From positions 1 through 64,000 of the forward strand of contig NZ_SWJE01000025.1 in assembly GCF_005144415.1 (NCBI RefSeq): a stretch of 64,000 bases of DNA, in the 5' to 3' direction. Made by a program: the position numbers and the translations under genes. Positions 8,935 through 17,570 of this stretch are shown in pieces. The DNA is from Trinickia terrae. Its GTDB lineage: Bacteria > Pseudomonadota > Gammaproteobacteria > Burkholderiales > Burkholderiaceae. The stretch's first letter is position 1, and every line of letters starts with the position of its first letter. The notes beneath the pieces are model-generated. The model made no database searches. It saw nothing but the letters and a program-made list of their open reading frames with translations, and was not told the origin of the DNA.

Positions 8935-9771
8935 ATGAGCCCAATCCACGTCATCCCCGGCGGGTCCGCCGCCGAAGCCTTGCGCGTCGCGCTCCTCCAT
9001 GCGGGACGAAACGACGAAGTCGTCGAGCTGCGCGACGATCTCGCGATCGGCCCGCTGCGCGGCGCCGACGACATGCCCGACGTTCGCAAAGCGTTCTGGG
9101 CGCGCGTGTTCGACGAGACGAGCGTCGACATCGATTTCGCGCAGGAACTCCAGGGCGAAGCCGCGCGCATCGAGCGGATCGTCGCGGCCGAAGCGCAGCT
9201 CGTCGTCTGGCATGCGCAAAGCGCCGCCGACCAGCTGATGCTGAGGCGCGTCGCCTACCACCTGCGCGATGCGCCGCAGCGGCTCAACGAAGTGCGCCTG
9301 TCGGTCGACGATCTTGGCCCCCGTGCCTTGGAAACGGCGCGTTCCGACCGTGCGACGGCGGCCGGCATGTTCAGCCCCGAGATTCTCGCCGCGAAGCTGC
9401 TCGATGCAGCGCCGATCTCCGTGCTGCGCATCGGCCGCCTCGCGCTCGAATGGCAGGAGGTCAAGCAGGCGAATGCGGAAACGCGGCGCTGGCAGGACAA
9501 CACGTTCAAAAGCGGCAGCTTCGCCGAGCTCGACGCGATTCTCGTCCAGCGCGCGAGCGACGGCTGGCAGGCCGCCGCTCGCGTGGCCGGCGAGCTGATG
9601 GCCGCCGACGTCGGCTTTCTGGTCAGCGACTCGATCGCACTCTGGCGCTGCCGGGAAGCCGCCGCGGCGGGACGCATCGAGCTGCGCGGCGCGTCGCCCC
9701 ACGGCGCGGACTGGCGCACGCTGGAGCTGCGCGCCGCCGTCGCGGCCTGCCACAGCACCGCCCCCCAATAA
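8935..9771 (+). CDS. DUF1835/DUF3658-type protein, unknown function
   Basis: A 278-residue cytoplasmic protein. The N-terminal half (IHVIPGGSAAEALRVAL, then DDLAIGPL) fits the DUF1835 family; the C-terminal part resembles the attached DUF3658 domain. No catalytic motif is evident to me. It lies between paaE and the TetR regulator, an arrangement I associate with Burkholderia paa loci, but no role in phenylacetate metabolism is established. Transcription could run on from paaE only through the large hairpin just upstream. The ATG at 8935 has a weak ribosome site. Confidence 0.75.
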   Translation: MSPIHVIPGGSAAEALRVALLHAGRNDEVVELRDDLAIGPLRGADDMPDVRKAFWARVFDETSVDIDFAQELQGEAARIERIVAAEAQLVVWHAQSAADQLMLRRVAYHLRDAPQRLNEVRLSVDDLGPRALETARSDRATAAGMFSPEILAAKLLDAAPISVLRIGRLALEWQEVKQANAETRRWQDNTFKSGSFAELDAILVQRASDGWQAAARVAGELMAADVGFLVSDSIALWRCREAAAAGRIELRGASPHGADWRTLELRAAVAACHSTAPQ

Positions 9772-9800
9772 CAACTCAAGACGACTCACCGCCCCACGCC

Positions 9801-10406
9801 ATGGCCCGCACCCGAGCACCCGATCACGAATCCCAGCGCGAGCAGATCCTCGAGCTCGCCGCCGAGAAATTCGCGCAGACGAGCTACCCGAGCACGTCGA
9901 TGGCCGATCTCGCCGCAGCGAGCGGCACGTCGAAAGCGCGTCTCTATCACTATTACGAGAGCAAGGAGGCGATCCTCTTCGACCTGCTCGACCGCTACAC
10001 GAAGCGGCTGATGCTGATCATCGCCGAGGTCGAAGGCTCGAGCCAGCGGCGCGGGCTCACCGAGCGCGAAACGTTCGCCGAGCTGGTGCGCGCGTTTCTC
10101 GTCGAGTACGAGACGTCGCACAGCCGCCATGTCGCGCTCCTGAACGACGTCAAATATCTCGTCGAGACGCAGCGCGAGATCGTGCTCAACCGTCAGCGCG
10201 ACATCGTCGCGGCGTTCGCCCGCCAGCTCGCCCGCGCCTATCCGGAGCGCGCCACGAAGGAAAACCAGACCGCGCTCACGATGATGGTGTTCGGCATGAT
10301 CAACTGGACGTTCACCTGGCTCAAGCCGGGCGGCCCGCTGGGGTACCGCGAATTCGCCGATCAGGTCGTCAGCGTCCTCGATCACGGGTTGCGCCCCGAG
10401 CCGTGA
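9801..10406 (+). CDS. paaR: TetR-family regulator, probable phenylacetate repressor PaaR
   Basis: A 201-residue TetR-family protein. The helix-turn-helix lies at about residues 28-50 (STSMADLAAASGTSKARLYHYY), followed by the divergent all-helical ligand domain. The ATG at 9801 is chosen because the longer open frame runs back into the preceding gene. In beta-proteobacteria a TetR protein encoded beside paaABCDE represses the pathway and is released by phenylacetyl-CoA. The likely target is the palindrome at 4921-4936, which overlaps the paaA promoter. The name is inferred from position and family, not from a unique motif. Confidence 0.85.
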   Translation: MARTRAPDHESQREQILELAAEKFAQTSYPSTSMADLAAASGTSKARLYHYYESKEAILFDLLDRYTKRLMLIIAEVEGSSQRRGLTERETFAELVRAFLVEYETSHSRHVALLNDVKYLVETQREIVLNRQRDIVAAFARQLARAYPERATKENQTALTMMVFGMINWTFTWLKPGGPLGYREFADQVVSVLDHGLRPEP

Positions 10407-10468
10407 TCTCGCACAGCAGCATGTTCGCGGCAGCGTCCGATTGCCACAACCGCAGGTGATGCAATTGC

Positions 10469-10605
10469 GCAACGCAATATGCATATCCTTATAAAACAAT
10501 AACTTACACCACAATTCCCCAGAAACTAGAAGCCGCACTCAGTCTGGAATCCGGGTTTTCCCTAGTCCACGGTGTACCTTTCCGTTAAAATGCATATTGC
10601 GTTGC
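10469..10605. repeat. Separated 16-bp perfect inverted repeat upstream of the GNAT gene
   Basis: GCAACGCAATATGCAT at 10469-10484 is the exact reverse complement of 10590-10605, 105 bp apart. The right copy lies 33 bp upstream of the GNAT start, inside an otherwise gene-free, AT-richer segment (10407-10637). This could be a pair of operators bound by one looped regulator, or the ends of a small decayed element. No T-tract or coding potential lies between the copies. Confidence 0.7.
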
Positions 10606-10637
10606 AGCAATGTCGCACCTGATGAAAAGGAGAACCC

Positions 10638-11309
10638 ATGATGAAATTGCACCGTAACCGCGCCGCCGAGCCGATCGAGACTTCCGATCGTCCGTTGCAA
10701 GCCGCTGTTCGCGCGCCTGCTCTCGTCCGGGAACTGACTTCCAATGACCGCGAGCGCCTGCTCACGCACTTCCTCGCGCTCGGTTCAGACGATCGTCTGC
10801 TGCGTTTCGGTCAAATCGTGCCGGATCACGTGATCGAAAACTACGTCCGCATGATCGACTTCTCGCGCGATACCGTGTTCGGCGTGTTCGGCGACGACCT
10901 CGAACTGGTGGGCGTCGGCCATCTGGCCTACCTGCCCGCCGAAGGCGACAAGCGCACCGCGGAATTCGGCGTCTCGGTGCTGGAAAGCTCGCGCGGCCAT
11001 GGCATCGGCACCAAGCTCTTCGAGCGCGCGGCAATCCGCAGCCGCAACTCGCACGTCAGCCAGCTCTATATGCACTGCCTGTCGCGCAACTCGACGATGA
11101 TGCACATCGCGAAGAAGGCCGGCATGAAGATCGAATATGCGTATGGCGAAGCCGATGCCTACCTGACGCTGCCGCCGGCCGACCAGACCAGCATCATCGC
11201 GGAAATGCTCCAGGAGCAAGCTGCGGTGTTCGATTACGCGATCAAGCGCCAGATGCGCCGCACGACACAATTCATCGAAGCGATGGTGCCGTCGGATCTC
11301 GCGGCCTGA
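10638..11309 (+). CDS. GNAT-family N-acetyltransferase
   Basis: A 223-residue protein with a GNAT fold. The acetyl-CoA-binding region is FGVSVLESSRGHGIGTKLFERA, which contains the R/Q-x-x-G-x-G/A signature as RGHGIG; it is followed by the usual LYMHCLSRNSTMMHIAKKAGM helix. The acceptor substrate is unknown. AAGGAG (10627-10632) precedes the ATG; a second ATG follows directly at 10641. It is a single-gene unit with its own 230-bp upstream region and a strong terminator downstream. Confidence 0.85.
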   Translation: MMKLHRNRAAEPIETSDRPLQAAVRAPALVRELTSNDRERLLTHFLALGSDDRLLRFGQIVPDHVIENYVRMIDFSRDTVFGVFGDDLELVGVGHLAYLPAEGDKRTAEFGVSVLESSRGHGIGTKLFERAAIRSRNSHVSQLYMHCLSRNSTMMHIAKKAGMKIEYAYGEADAYLTLPPADQTSIIAEMLQEQAAVFDYAIKRQMRRTTQFIEAMVPSDLAA

Positions 11310-11332
11310 TCGCCTTCCCCGGCTGATTCAAT

Positions 11333-11365
11333 AACGCGGGCGGCCTCTTGCAGGCCGCCCGCGTT
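11333..11365. terminator. Hairpin between convergent GNAT and Lrp genes
   Basis: Perfect 14-bp arms (11333-11346 and 11352-11365, AACGCGGGCGGCCT) around loop CTTGC. It lies between the convergent GNAT and Lrp genes and probably serves both directions. The T-tract is poor, so it may work as a Rho-assisted or bidirectional stop. Confidence 0.8.
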
Positions 11366-11385
11366 GCTTATGGCGCCGCGCTTGC

Positions 11386-11910
11386 TCAGCGGATCGGCAG
11401 CGCGGTCGTCTCCTTGACGCGCTCGAGCGAAAAGCTCGTCTTCACGTCGATCACCGACGAATGGTGCAGCAACTGCTCCTGCACGAAGCGCGAGAAGTGC
11501 GCCATGTCCTCGACCTGCACGCGCAGCAGGTAATCCATATCGCCCGCCATCGCATGGCAGGCGACCACCTCCGGCCAAGTCTGCACGGCTGCTTTGAACA
11601 GCTCCGCGTGCGTCGCCCCCGCGCGCACCGATGCGTCGCCGCGCCGCCCCGGCAAAACATCGGCCGGACTGCCGCGCTTTTCGAGCCGTACGTTCACGTA
11701 CGCGAGCAGGTCGAGCCCGAGCTTCTGCGCGTCGAGCAGCGCGACGTAGCCGCGAATCACCCCGCTCTCCTCCAGCCGCCGGATGCGCCGCAGGCAAGGG
11801 CTCGGCGACAGGTTCACGCGCTCCGCGATGTCCTGGTTCGAGAGGCGGCCATTCTCCTGAAGAACCGCAAGAATTCGCCTGTCGACGGCATCCAGTTCGA
11901 TGGCAGCCAT
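11386..11910 (-). CDS. Lrp/AsnC-family transcriptional regulator
   Basis: A 174-residue regulator. The N-terminal HTH (about residues 5-52) contains LDAVDRRILAVLQENGR and the recognition helix around LSPSPCLRRIRRLEESG. The C-terminal RAM/effector domain follows, with the conserved ACHAMAGDMDYLLRV block. It is longer than the usual 150-165 residues because of an insertion rich in Gly, Arg and Ala (about residues 80-100). It is divergent from hppD across a 143-bp region, so control of tyrosine/phenylalanine catabolism with an amino acid as effector is plausible. Confidence 0.92.
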   Translation of the reverse strand: MAAIELDAVDRRILAVLQENGRLSNQDIAERVNLSPSPCLRRIRRLEESGVIRGYVALLDAQKLGLDLLAYVNVRLEKRGSPADVLPGRRGDASVRAGATHAELFKAAVQTWPEVVACHAMAGDMDYLLRVQVEDMAHFSRFVQEQLLHHSSVIDVKTSFSLERVKETTALPIR

Positions 11911-12053
11911 TTCCCGTCTCCAATCACATTATTTAAGGCAGTAAATTGCGCCATCGTAGCCACAGCCGATTAAGTTCGCAAGTTTCCGCCGCGCCTCGCG
12001 CTCTACACTTGCGTCTATTCAACACGGCTAACGGCCCCCGTCAGGAGACACAC

Positions 12054-13151
12054 ATGCAGTTCCAACCCTGGGATAACCCCGTCGGCACCGACGGCTTCGA
12101 GTTCATCGAGTACACCGCGCCGGACCCGAAAGCGCTCGGGCAATTGTTCGAGAAGATGGGCTTCACGGCCATCGCGCGGCATCGCCACAAGGACGTGACG
12201 CTGTACCGCCAGGGCGGCATCAACTTCATCGTCAACGCCGATCCGGATTCGTTCGCGCAGCGCTTCGCGCGCCTGCACGGCCCGTCGATCTGCGCGATCG
12301 CGTTTCGCGTGCAAGACGCCGCCAAGGCCTACAAGCACGCGCTCGAACTCGGCGCCTGGGGCTTCGACAACAAGACCGGTCCGATGGAGCTGAACATCCC
12401 GGCAATCAAGGGCATCGGCGATTCGTTGATCTACTTCGTCGACCGCTGGCGCGGCAAGAACGGCGCGCAGCCGAACAGCATCGGCGACATCGACATCTAC
12501 GACGTCGACTTCGAGCCGATCCCCGGCGCCGACCAGAACCCCGCCGGCCACGGCCTCACCTATATCGATCACCTGACGCACAACGTCCACCGCGGCCGCA
12601 TGCAGGAATGGGCGTCGTTCTACGAGCGTCTCTTCAACTTCCGCGAGGTCCGCTACTTCGACATCGAAGGCAAGGTGACGGGCGTGAAGTCGAAGGCGAT
12701 GACCTCGCCGTGCGGCAAGATCCGCATCCCGATCAACGAGGAAGGCTCGGAGACGGCCGGCCAGATCCAGGAGTACCTCGACGCGTATCACGGCGAAGGC
12801 ATCCAGCACATCGCGCTCGGCTCGACCGATATCTATCGCACCGTCGACGGCCTGCGCGCGTCGAACATCAAGCTGCTCGACACGATCGACACGTACTACG
12901 AGCTCGTCGACCGCCGCGTGCCCGATCACGGCGAGCCGCTCGACGAGTTGAAGAAGCGCAAGATCCTGATCGACGGCGCGAAGGAAGACCTGCTGCTGCA
13001 GATCTTCACCGAGAACCAGATCGGCCCGATCTTCTTCGAGATCATCCAGCGCAAGGGCAATCAGGGCTTCGGCGAGGGCAACTTCAAGGCGCTGTTCGAG
13101 TCGATCGAGCTCGATCAGATCCGGCGCGGCGTCGTGCAGGACAAGAACTGA
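12054..13151 (+). CDS. hppD: 4-Hydroxyphenylpyruvate dioxygenase
   Basis: A 365-residue non-haem Fe(II) enzyme converting 4-hydroxyphenylpyruvate to homogentisate in tyrosine degradation. The iron ligands are visible as His173 (DHLTHNV), His252 (QHIAL) and Glu329 (GPIFFEI), and the C-terminal helix GFGEGNFKALFESIELDQ is intact. The ATG at 12054 follows CAGGAGA and gives the normal N-terminus; the open frame extends upstream into the promoter region. It is divergent from the Lrp-type regulator. The homogentisate genes hmgA and fahA are not in this window. Confidence 0.97.
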   Translation: MQFQPWDNPVGTDGFEFIEYTAPDPKALGQLFEKMGFTAIARHRHKDVTLYRQGGINFIVNADPDSFAQRFARLHGPSICAIAFRVQDAAKAYKHALELGAWGFDNKTGPMELNIPAIKGIGDSLIYFVDRWRGKNGAQPNSIGDIDIYDVDFEPIPGADQNPAGHGLTYIDHLTHNVHRGRMQEWASFYERLFNFREVRYFDIEGKVTGVKSKAMTSPCGKIRIPINEEGSETAGQIQEYLDAYHGEGIQHIALGSTDIYRTVDGLRASNIKLLDTIDTYYELVDRRVPDHGEPLDELKKRKILIDGAKEDLLLQIFTENQIGPIFFEIIQRKGNQGFGEGNFKALFESIELDQIRRGVVQDKN

Positions 13152-13225
13152 TAAGCGGGGGCTTTGAGCGCGTCGCACGCCGACTGCGGCGACGCGCTAC
13201 CTAAAAACAAAAGGACCGTAAGTAG

Positions 13226-13257
13226 AAAGGGCGAAGATCTCGCGATCTTCGCCCTTT
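13226..13257 (+). terminator. Intrinsic terminator of hppD
   Basis: Perfect 14-bp arms AAAGGGCGAAGATC (13226-13239) and 13244-13257 around loop TCGC, followed by TTGCTTTT. The A-run on the left means it can also end the minus-strand small gene transcript coming from 13281. Confidence 0.9.
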
Positions 13258-13280
13258 TGCTTTTCCGCGTGGCTCGCGCG

Positions 13281-13463
13281 TCAGAAGCGCGTGTCCTCGA
13301 TCGTCAAATGGACCTGGTGCGTGTCCGCTGCAGCCTCGGCGGTCTGCGCCGTGTGCGCGACCGCTGCCGCGAGCGTGTTGCCGCTGGTCGCCCGAACCGG
13401 CGCGCTCATCGCGAAGAACGCGGCGGAGACCATGAGGAAGGTCTGGATATTCCGAGTGTTCAT
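13281..13463 (-). CDS. Small secreted/periplasmic peptide, unknown function
   Basis: A 60-residue protein with a signal peptide (about residues 1-27, hydrophobic FLMVSAAFFAMSAPVRA). The mature peptide of roughly 35 residues is Ala/Thr/His-rich and ends TIEDTRF. The ATG at 13463 is chosen because AAAAAGGAG precedes it. It converges with hppD and is divergent from the indolepyruvate oxidoreductase gene. Small Ala-rich exported proteins like this are common in Burkholderia; no function was recognised. Confidence 0.6.
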   Translation of the reverse strand: MNTRNIQTFLMVSAAFFAMSAPVRATSGNTLAAAVAHTAQTAEAAADTHQVHLTIEDTRF

Positions 13464-13847
13464 AGAGACTCCTTTTTCTACACTGCAAAACTGCCTTTCG
13501 GCCGCGACGCACCTTACAGAGCCTCGCGGCGCTGCGCCTACGCGCAGATCAAGCAAGTGGGGAATTAGACAGAGGTTCTATGACCGGTTCCGCCTGTGCA
13601 CGAGGTTTTACAGGACGTTACAGAACGCCAAATTCCGTTGCATCCCGCGCCGCCCGGCGTAATCGGCATGTCACAAACCGTGGTTAGCCGCGTCAGATAA
13701 GGCTTTATCGGCGCTCTGCGGCGGGTTTCCACCAGTGCTAGGATTTCTCGAAAACCGTCAATATAGCGGCCCCGGCCGGAGCGTTCACAAGATGTTCCAG
13801 GCCCAGAAGTTTTGGCGATCCCAGACTGGGTTGGAGGAGTCCACATA
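13464..13847. other. Intergenic region, divergent promoters
   Basis: A 384-bp stretch between the small secreted peptide gene and the indolepyruvate oxidoreductase gene. I see no further coding bias and no strong hairpin. It must contain the promoters of both divergent genes. GGAGGAG at 13832-13838 is the ribosome site of the rightward gene. Confidence 0.5.
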
Positions 13848-16800
13848 ATGAATGCCCCGCTAGACGCTGGTCAGCGAGCCTCGCTCGAAGCCGCGTTGAA
13901 TTCCGTCACGCTAGACGACAAATACACGCTCGAACGCGGCCGCGCGTACATGAGCGGCATCCAGGCGCTGGTGCGCCTGCCGATGCTGCAGCAGGAACGC
14001 GACAAGGCCGCCGGGCTCAATACGGCCGGCTTCATCTCCGGCTATCGCGGCTCCCCGCTCGGCGGGCTCGACCTCTCCCTCTGGAAAGCGAAGAAGCACC
14101 TCGCAGCCCACCAGGTGGTGTTCCAGCCCGGCATCAATGAAGACCTCGCCGCGACCGCGGTCTGGGGCTCGCAGCAAGTCAATCTCTACCCCGGCGCGAA
14201 GTACGACGGGGTGTTCTCGATGTGGTACGGCAAGGGTCCGGGCGTGGACCGCACCGGCGACGTGTTCAAGCACGGCAACTCGGCCGGCTCGTCGCAGCAC
14301 GGCGGCGTGCTCGTGCTCGCCGGCGACGACCACGCGGCCAAATCGTCGACGCTCGCGCATCAGTCCGAGCACATCTTCAAGGCGTGCGGCCTGCCGGTGC
14401 TGTTCCCGTCGAACGTGCAGGAATATCTCGACTTCGGCCTGCACGGCTGGGCGATGAGCCGCTACTCGGGCCTCTGGGTCGCGATGAAGTGCGTGACCGA
14501 CGTCGTCGAATCGTCGGCCTCGGTCGATATCGATCCGCACCGCACGCAGATCGTGCTGCCCGCCGATTTCGCGATGCCCGACGGCGGCCTAAATATCCGC
14601 TGGCCCGATCCGCCGCTCGTCCAGGAAGCGCGCCTGCTCGACTACAAGTGGTACGCGGCGCTCGCGTACGTGCGCGCGAACAAGCTCGACCGCGTCGAGA
14701 TCGACTCGCCGCATGCGCGCTTCGGCATCATCACCGGCGGCAAGGCGTACCTCGACGTGCGCCAGGCGCTCGTCGACCTCGGCCTCGACGACGAAACCTG
14801 CTCGCGCATCGGCATTCGTCTCTACAAGGTCGGCTGCGTGTGGCCGCTCGAAGCGCAAGGCGCGCACGCGTTCGCACGCGGGCTCGACGAAATTCTCGTC
14901 GTCGAGGAAAAGCGCCAGATTCTCGAATACGCGATCAAGGAAGAGCTGTACAACTGGCCGGACGGCCAGCGTCCGCGCGTGTTCGGCAAGTTCGACGAGA
15001 AGGACGGCGCGGGCGGCGAATGGTCGGTGCCGATGGGCAACTGGCTGCTGCCCGCGCACTACGAGCTGTCGCCGGCGATCATCGCGAAGGCTATCGCGAC
15101 GCGGCTCGACAAGTTCGACCTGCCGTCCGACGTGCGCGAGCGCATCGCTGCGCGCATCGCCGTGATCGAAGCGAAGGAGACAGCGCTCGCGAAGCCGCGC
15201 GTCGAAGCCGAGCGCAAGCCGTGGTTCTGCTCGGGCTGCCCGCACAACACGTCGACGAACGTGCCGGAAGGCTCGCGCGCAATGGCCGGCATCGGCTGCC
15301 ACTACATGACCGTCTGGATGGACCGCAACACGAGCACGTTCAGCCAGATGGGCGGCGAAGGGGTCGCGTGGACCGGTCAGGCGCCGTTCACGACCGAGAA
15401 GCACGTGTTCGCGAACCTCGGCGACGGCACCTACTTCCACTCGGGGCTGCTCGCGATTCGCGCGTCGATCGCGTCGAAGGCGAACATCACCTACAAGATC
15501 CTCTATAACGACGCGGTCGCGATGACGGGTGGGCAGCCTGTCGACGGCGTGCTGACCGTGCCGCAGATCACGCATCAGCTGGCGGCCGAAGGCGCGGCGA
15601 AGATCGTCATCGTCACCGACGAGCCGCAGAAGTACCACGGCACGACGCTGCTCGCGCCGGGCGTGACGATCCATCACCGCGACACGCTCGACGCGATCCA
15701 GCGCGAACTGCGCGAGATCGCCGGCACGACGATCCTGATCTACGACCAGACCTGCGCGACCGAAAAACGCCGCCGCCGCAAGAAAGGCGAGTTCCCCGAC
15801 CCGGCGCGGCGCGTCGTCATCAACGAGGCCGTGTGCGAAGGCTGCGGCGATTGCTCGGTGCAGTCGAACTGCCTGTCGGTCGAGCCGCTCGAAACCGAGT
15901 TCGGCACCAAGCGGCAGATCAACCAGTCAAGCTGCAACAAGGACTTCTCGTGCCTGAAGGGCTTCTGCCCGAGTTTCGTGACGGTGGAAGGCGGGCAGTT
16001 GAAGAAGCCCAAGGCCGTCGGCGGCGACGTCGGCGAATTGCCGGAGATTCCCGATCCGGAGCTGCCCGCCATCGCCCGGCCGTATGGCGTGCTCGTGACG
16101 GGTGTCGGCGGCACCGGCGTCGTGACGATCGGCGCGCTGCTCGGCATGGCGGCGCACCTCGAGCAGAAAGGCGTCACCGTGCTCGACGTGACCGGCCTCG
16201 CACAAAAGGGCGGCGCCGTGATGAGCCACGTGCAGATCGCCAACGCGCCCGCCGACATCCACGCCACCCGCATCGCGATGGGCGAAGCGAATCTCGTGAT
16301 CGGCTGCGACGCGATCGTCACCGCAAGCGACGAATGCACGTCGCGCATGAAGCATGGCGAGACGCGCGTGGTCATCAACAGCGCCAAGACGCCGACCGCC
16401 GCGTTCATCAAGAACCCCAACTGGACGTTCCCGGGCGCGAGCACCGAGGCGGACGTGCGCGCAGCGGCAGGCGACGACGTCGATCTCGTCGACGCGAACC
16501 ATTTCGCTGTCGCGCTGCTAGGCGATGCGATCTATACCAATCCGTTCGTGCTCGGCTACGCGTGGCAGCGCGGCTGGCTGCCGCTCACGCATGAATCGCT
16601 GCGGCGCGCGATCGAGCTGAACGCGGTGCAGGTCGAGAAGAATCTCGCCGCGTTCGAATGGGGACGCCGCGCCGCGCACGACTTGGCGAGCGTGAGGCGT
16701 GCGGCGTCGCCGGCAAGCACGGGCGTCGCCGTCACCGACGCGACGAGCGCGACGGTCATCACGCTGCACACGAAGAAAGCGGTCGATACGCTGATCACGA

Positions 16801-17444
16801 AGCGCGTCGAGCAACTGACCTCCTATCAGAACGCGGCCTACGCCAAGCGCTACGCTGCGCTCGTCGACGAAGTTCGCACGGCGGAACGCGCGCTCGACGG
16901 CGACGCCGCAAGCGAGCCGCTGACCGAAGCCGTGGCGCGCAATCTGTACAAGCTGATGGCGTACAAGGACGAGTACGAAGTCGCGCGGCTGCAGTCGGAC
17001 CCGGCATTCCTCGCGAAGCTGGCATCGCAATTCGACGGCGACTGGAAGCTCAACTTCCATCTCGCGCCGCCGACCTTCGCGAAGAAGGACGCGCAAGGCC
17101 ATCTGGTCAAGAAGCAATACGGCCCGTGGATGATGTCCGCGTTCCGCATCCTTGCGAAGATGAAGTTCCTGCGCGGCACCACGTTCGACATTTTCGGCAG
17201 GACCGAGGAGCGCAAGACCGAGCGTGCGCTGATCGGCGAATACGAGGCGCTGGTGCGCGAGTTGATCGGCGGGCTGAAGGCCGGCAAGCTAGCGCTCGCG
17301 ATCGAGCTCGCGAACCTGCCGGACGGGATTCGCGGCTACGGCCACGTCAAGGAGAACAACCTGCGCGCGGTTCGCGTGAAGTGGAACGACTTGCTCGCGC
17401 GGTGGCGCACGCCGGGCGGCGGGAAGGCTCGGCACGCGGCATAA
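13848..17444 (+). CDS. Fused indolepyruvate (arylpyruvate) ferredoxin oxidoreductase
   Basis: A 1198-residue single-chain enzyme carrying both IorA- and IorB-like parts. Known members oxidatively decarboxylate arylpyruvates (indole-, phenyl-, hydroxyphenylpyruvate) to the aryl-acetyl-CoA with ferredoxin. An N-terminal pyrimidine-binding domain has GYRGSPLGGLD. A TPP/Fe–S region has CSGCPHNTS. A ferredoxin-like stretch has CEGCGDCS and the later cysteines CNKDFSCLKGFC. The gamma domain starts VTGVGGTGVVTIG. The start is placed at 13848 after GGAGGAG. Beside hppD and paaABCDE, it could supply phenylacetyl-CoA from phenylpyruvate directly. Confidence 0.93.
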   Translation: MNAPLDAGQRASLEAALNSVTLDDKYTLERGRAYMSGIQALVRLPMLQQERDKAAGLNTAGFISGYRGSPLGGLDLSLWKAKKHLAAHQVVFQPGINEDLAATAVWGSQQVNLYPGAKYDGVFSMWYGKGPGVDRTGDVFKHGNSAGSSQHGGVLVLAGDDHAAKSSTLAHQSEHIFKACGLPVLFPSNVQEYLDFGLHGWAMSRYSGLWVAMKCVTDVVESSASVDIDPHRTQIVLPADFAMPDGGLNIRWPDPPLVQEARLLDYKWYAALAYVRANKLDRVEIDSPHARFGIITGGKAYLDVRQALVDLGLDDETCSRIGIRLYKVGCVWPLEAQGAHAFARGLDEILVVEEKRQILEYAIKEELYNWPDGQRPRVFGKFDEKDGAGGEWSVPMGNWLLPAHYELSPAIIAKAIATRLDKFDLPSDVRERIAARIAVIEAKETALAKPRVEAERKPWFCSGCPHNTSTNVPEGSRAMAGIGCHYMTVWMDRNTSTFSQMGGEGVAWTGQAPFTTEKHVFANLGDGTYFHSGLLAIRASIASKANITYKILYNDAVAMTGGQPVDGVLTVPQITHQLAAEGAAKIVIVTDEPQKYHGTTLLAPGVTIHHRDTLDAIQRELREIAGTTILIYDQTCATEKRRRRKKGEFPDPARRVVINEAVCEGCGDCSVQSNCLSVEPLETEFGTKRQINQSSCNKDFSCLKGFCPSFVTVEGGQLKKPKAVGGDVGELPEIPDPELPAIARPYGVLVTGVGGTGVVTIGALLGMAAHLEQKGVTVLDVTGLAQKGGAVMSHVQIANAPADIHATRIAMGEANLVIGCDAIVTASDECTSRMKHGETRVVINSAKTPTAAFIKNPNWTFPGASTEADVRAAAGDDVDLVDANHFAVALLGDAIYTNPFVLGYAWQRGWLPLTHESLRRAIELNAVQVEKNLAAFEWGRRAAHDLASVRRAASPASTGVAVTDATSATVITLHTKKAVDTLITKRVEQLTSYQNAAYAKRYAALVDEVRTAERALDGDAASEPLTEAVARNLYKLMAYKDEYEVARLQSDPAFLAKLASQFDGDWKLNFHLAPPTFAKKDAQGHLVKKQYGPWMMSAFRILAKMKFLRGTTFDIFGRTEERKTERALIGEYEALVRELIGGLKAGKLALAIELANLPDGIRGYGHVKENNLRAVRVKWNDLLARWRTPGGGKARHAA

Positions 17445-17516
17445 GCGACCATCGTCAGCGCGGTGAATCGATTGGATGGATGGAGAGGCAACCCATTCGA
17501 TCACCGCTTGCCAACA

Positions 17517-17552
17517 AAAAAGGCGGCTGCCCTCACGGACAGCCGCCTTTTT
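17517..17552. terminator. Bidirectional intrinsic terminator
   Basis: Arms AAAAAGGCGGCTG (17517-17529) and the complement at 17540-17552 surround a 10-nt loop. A-run on the left and T-run on the right make a canonical terminator in both directions. It separates the convergent oxidoreductase and adhesin genes. Confidence 0.92.
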
Positions 17553-17570
17553 CAGTCGCTTCGGCGCTTC

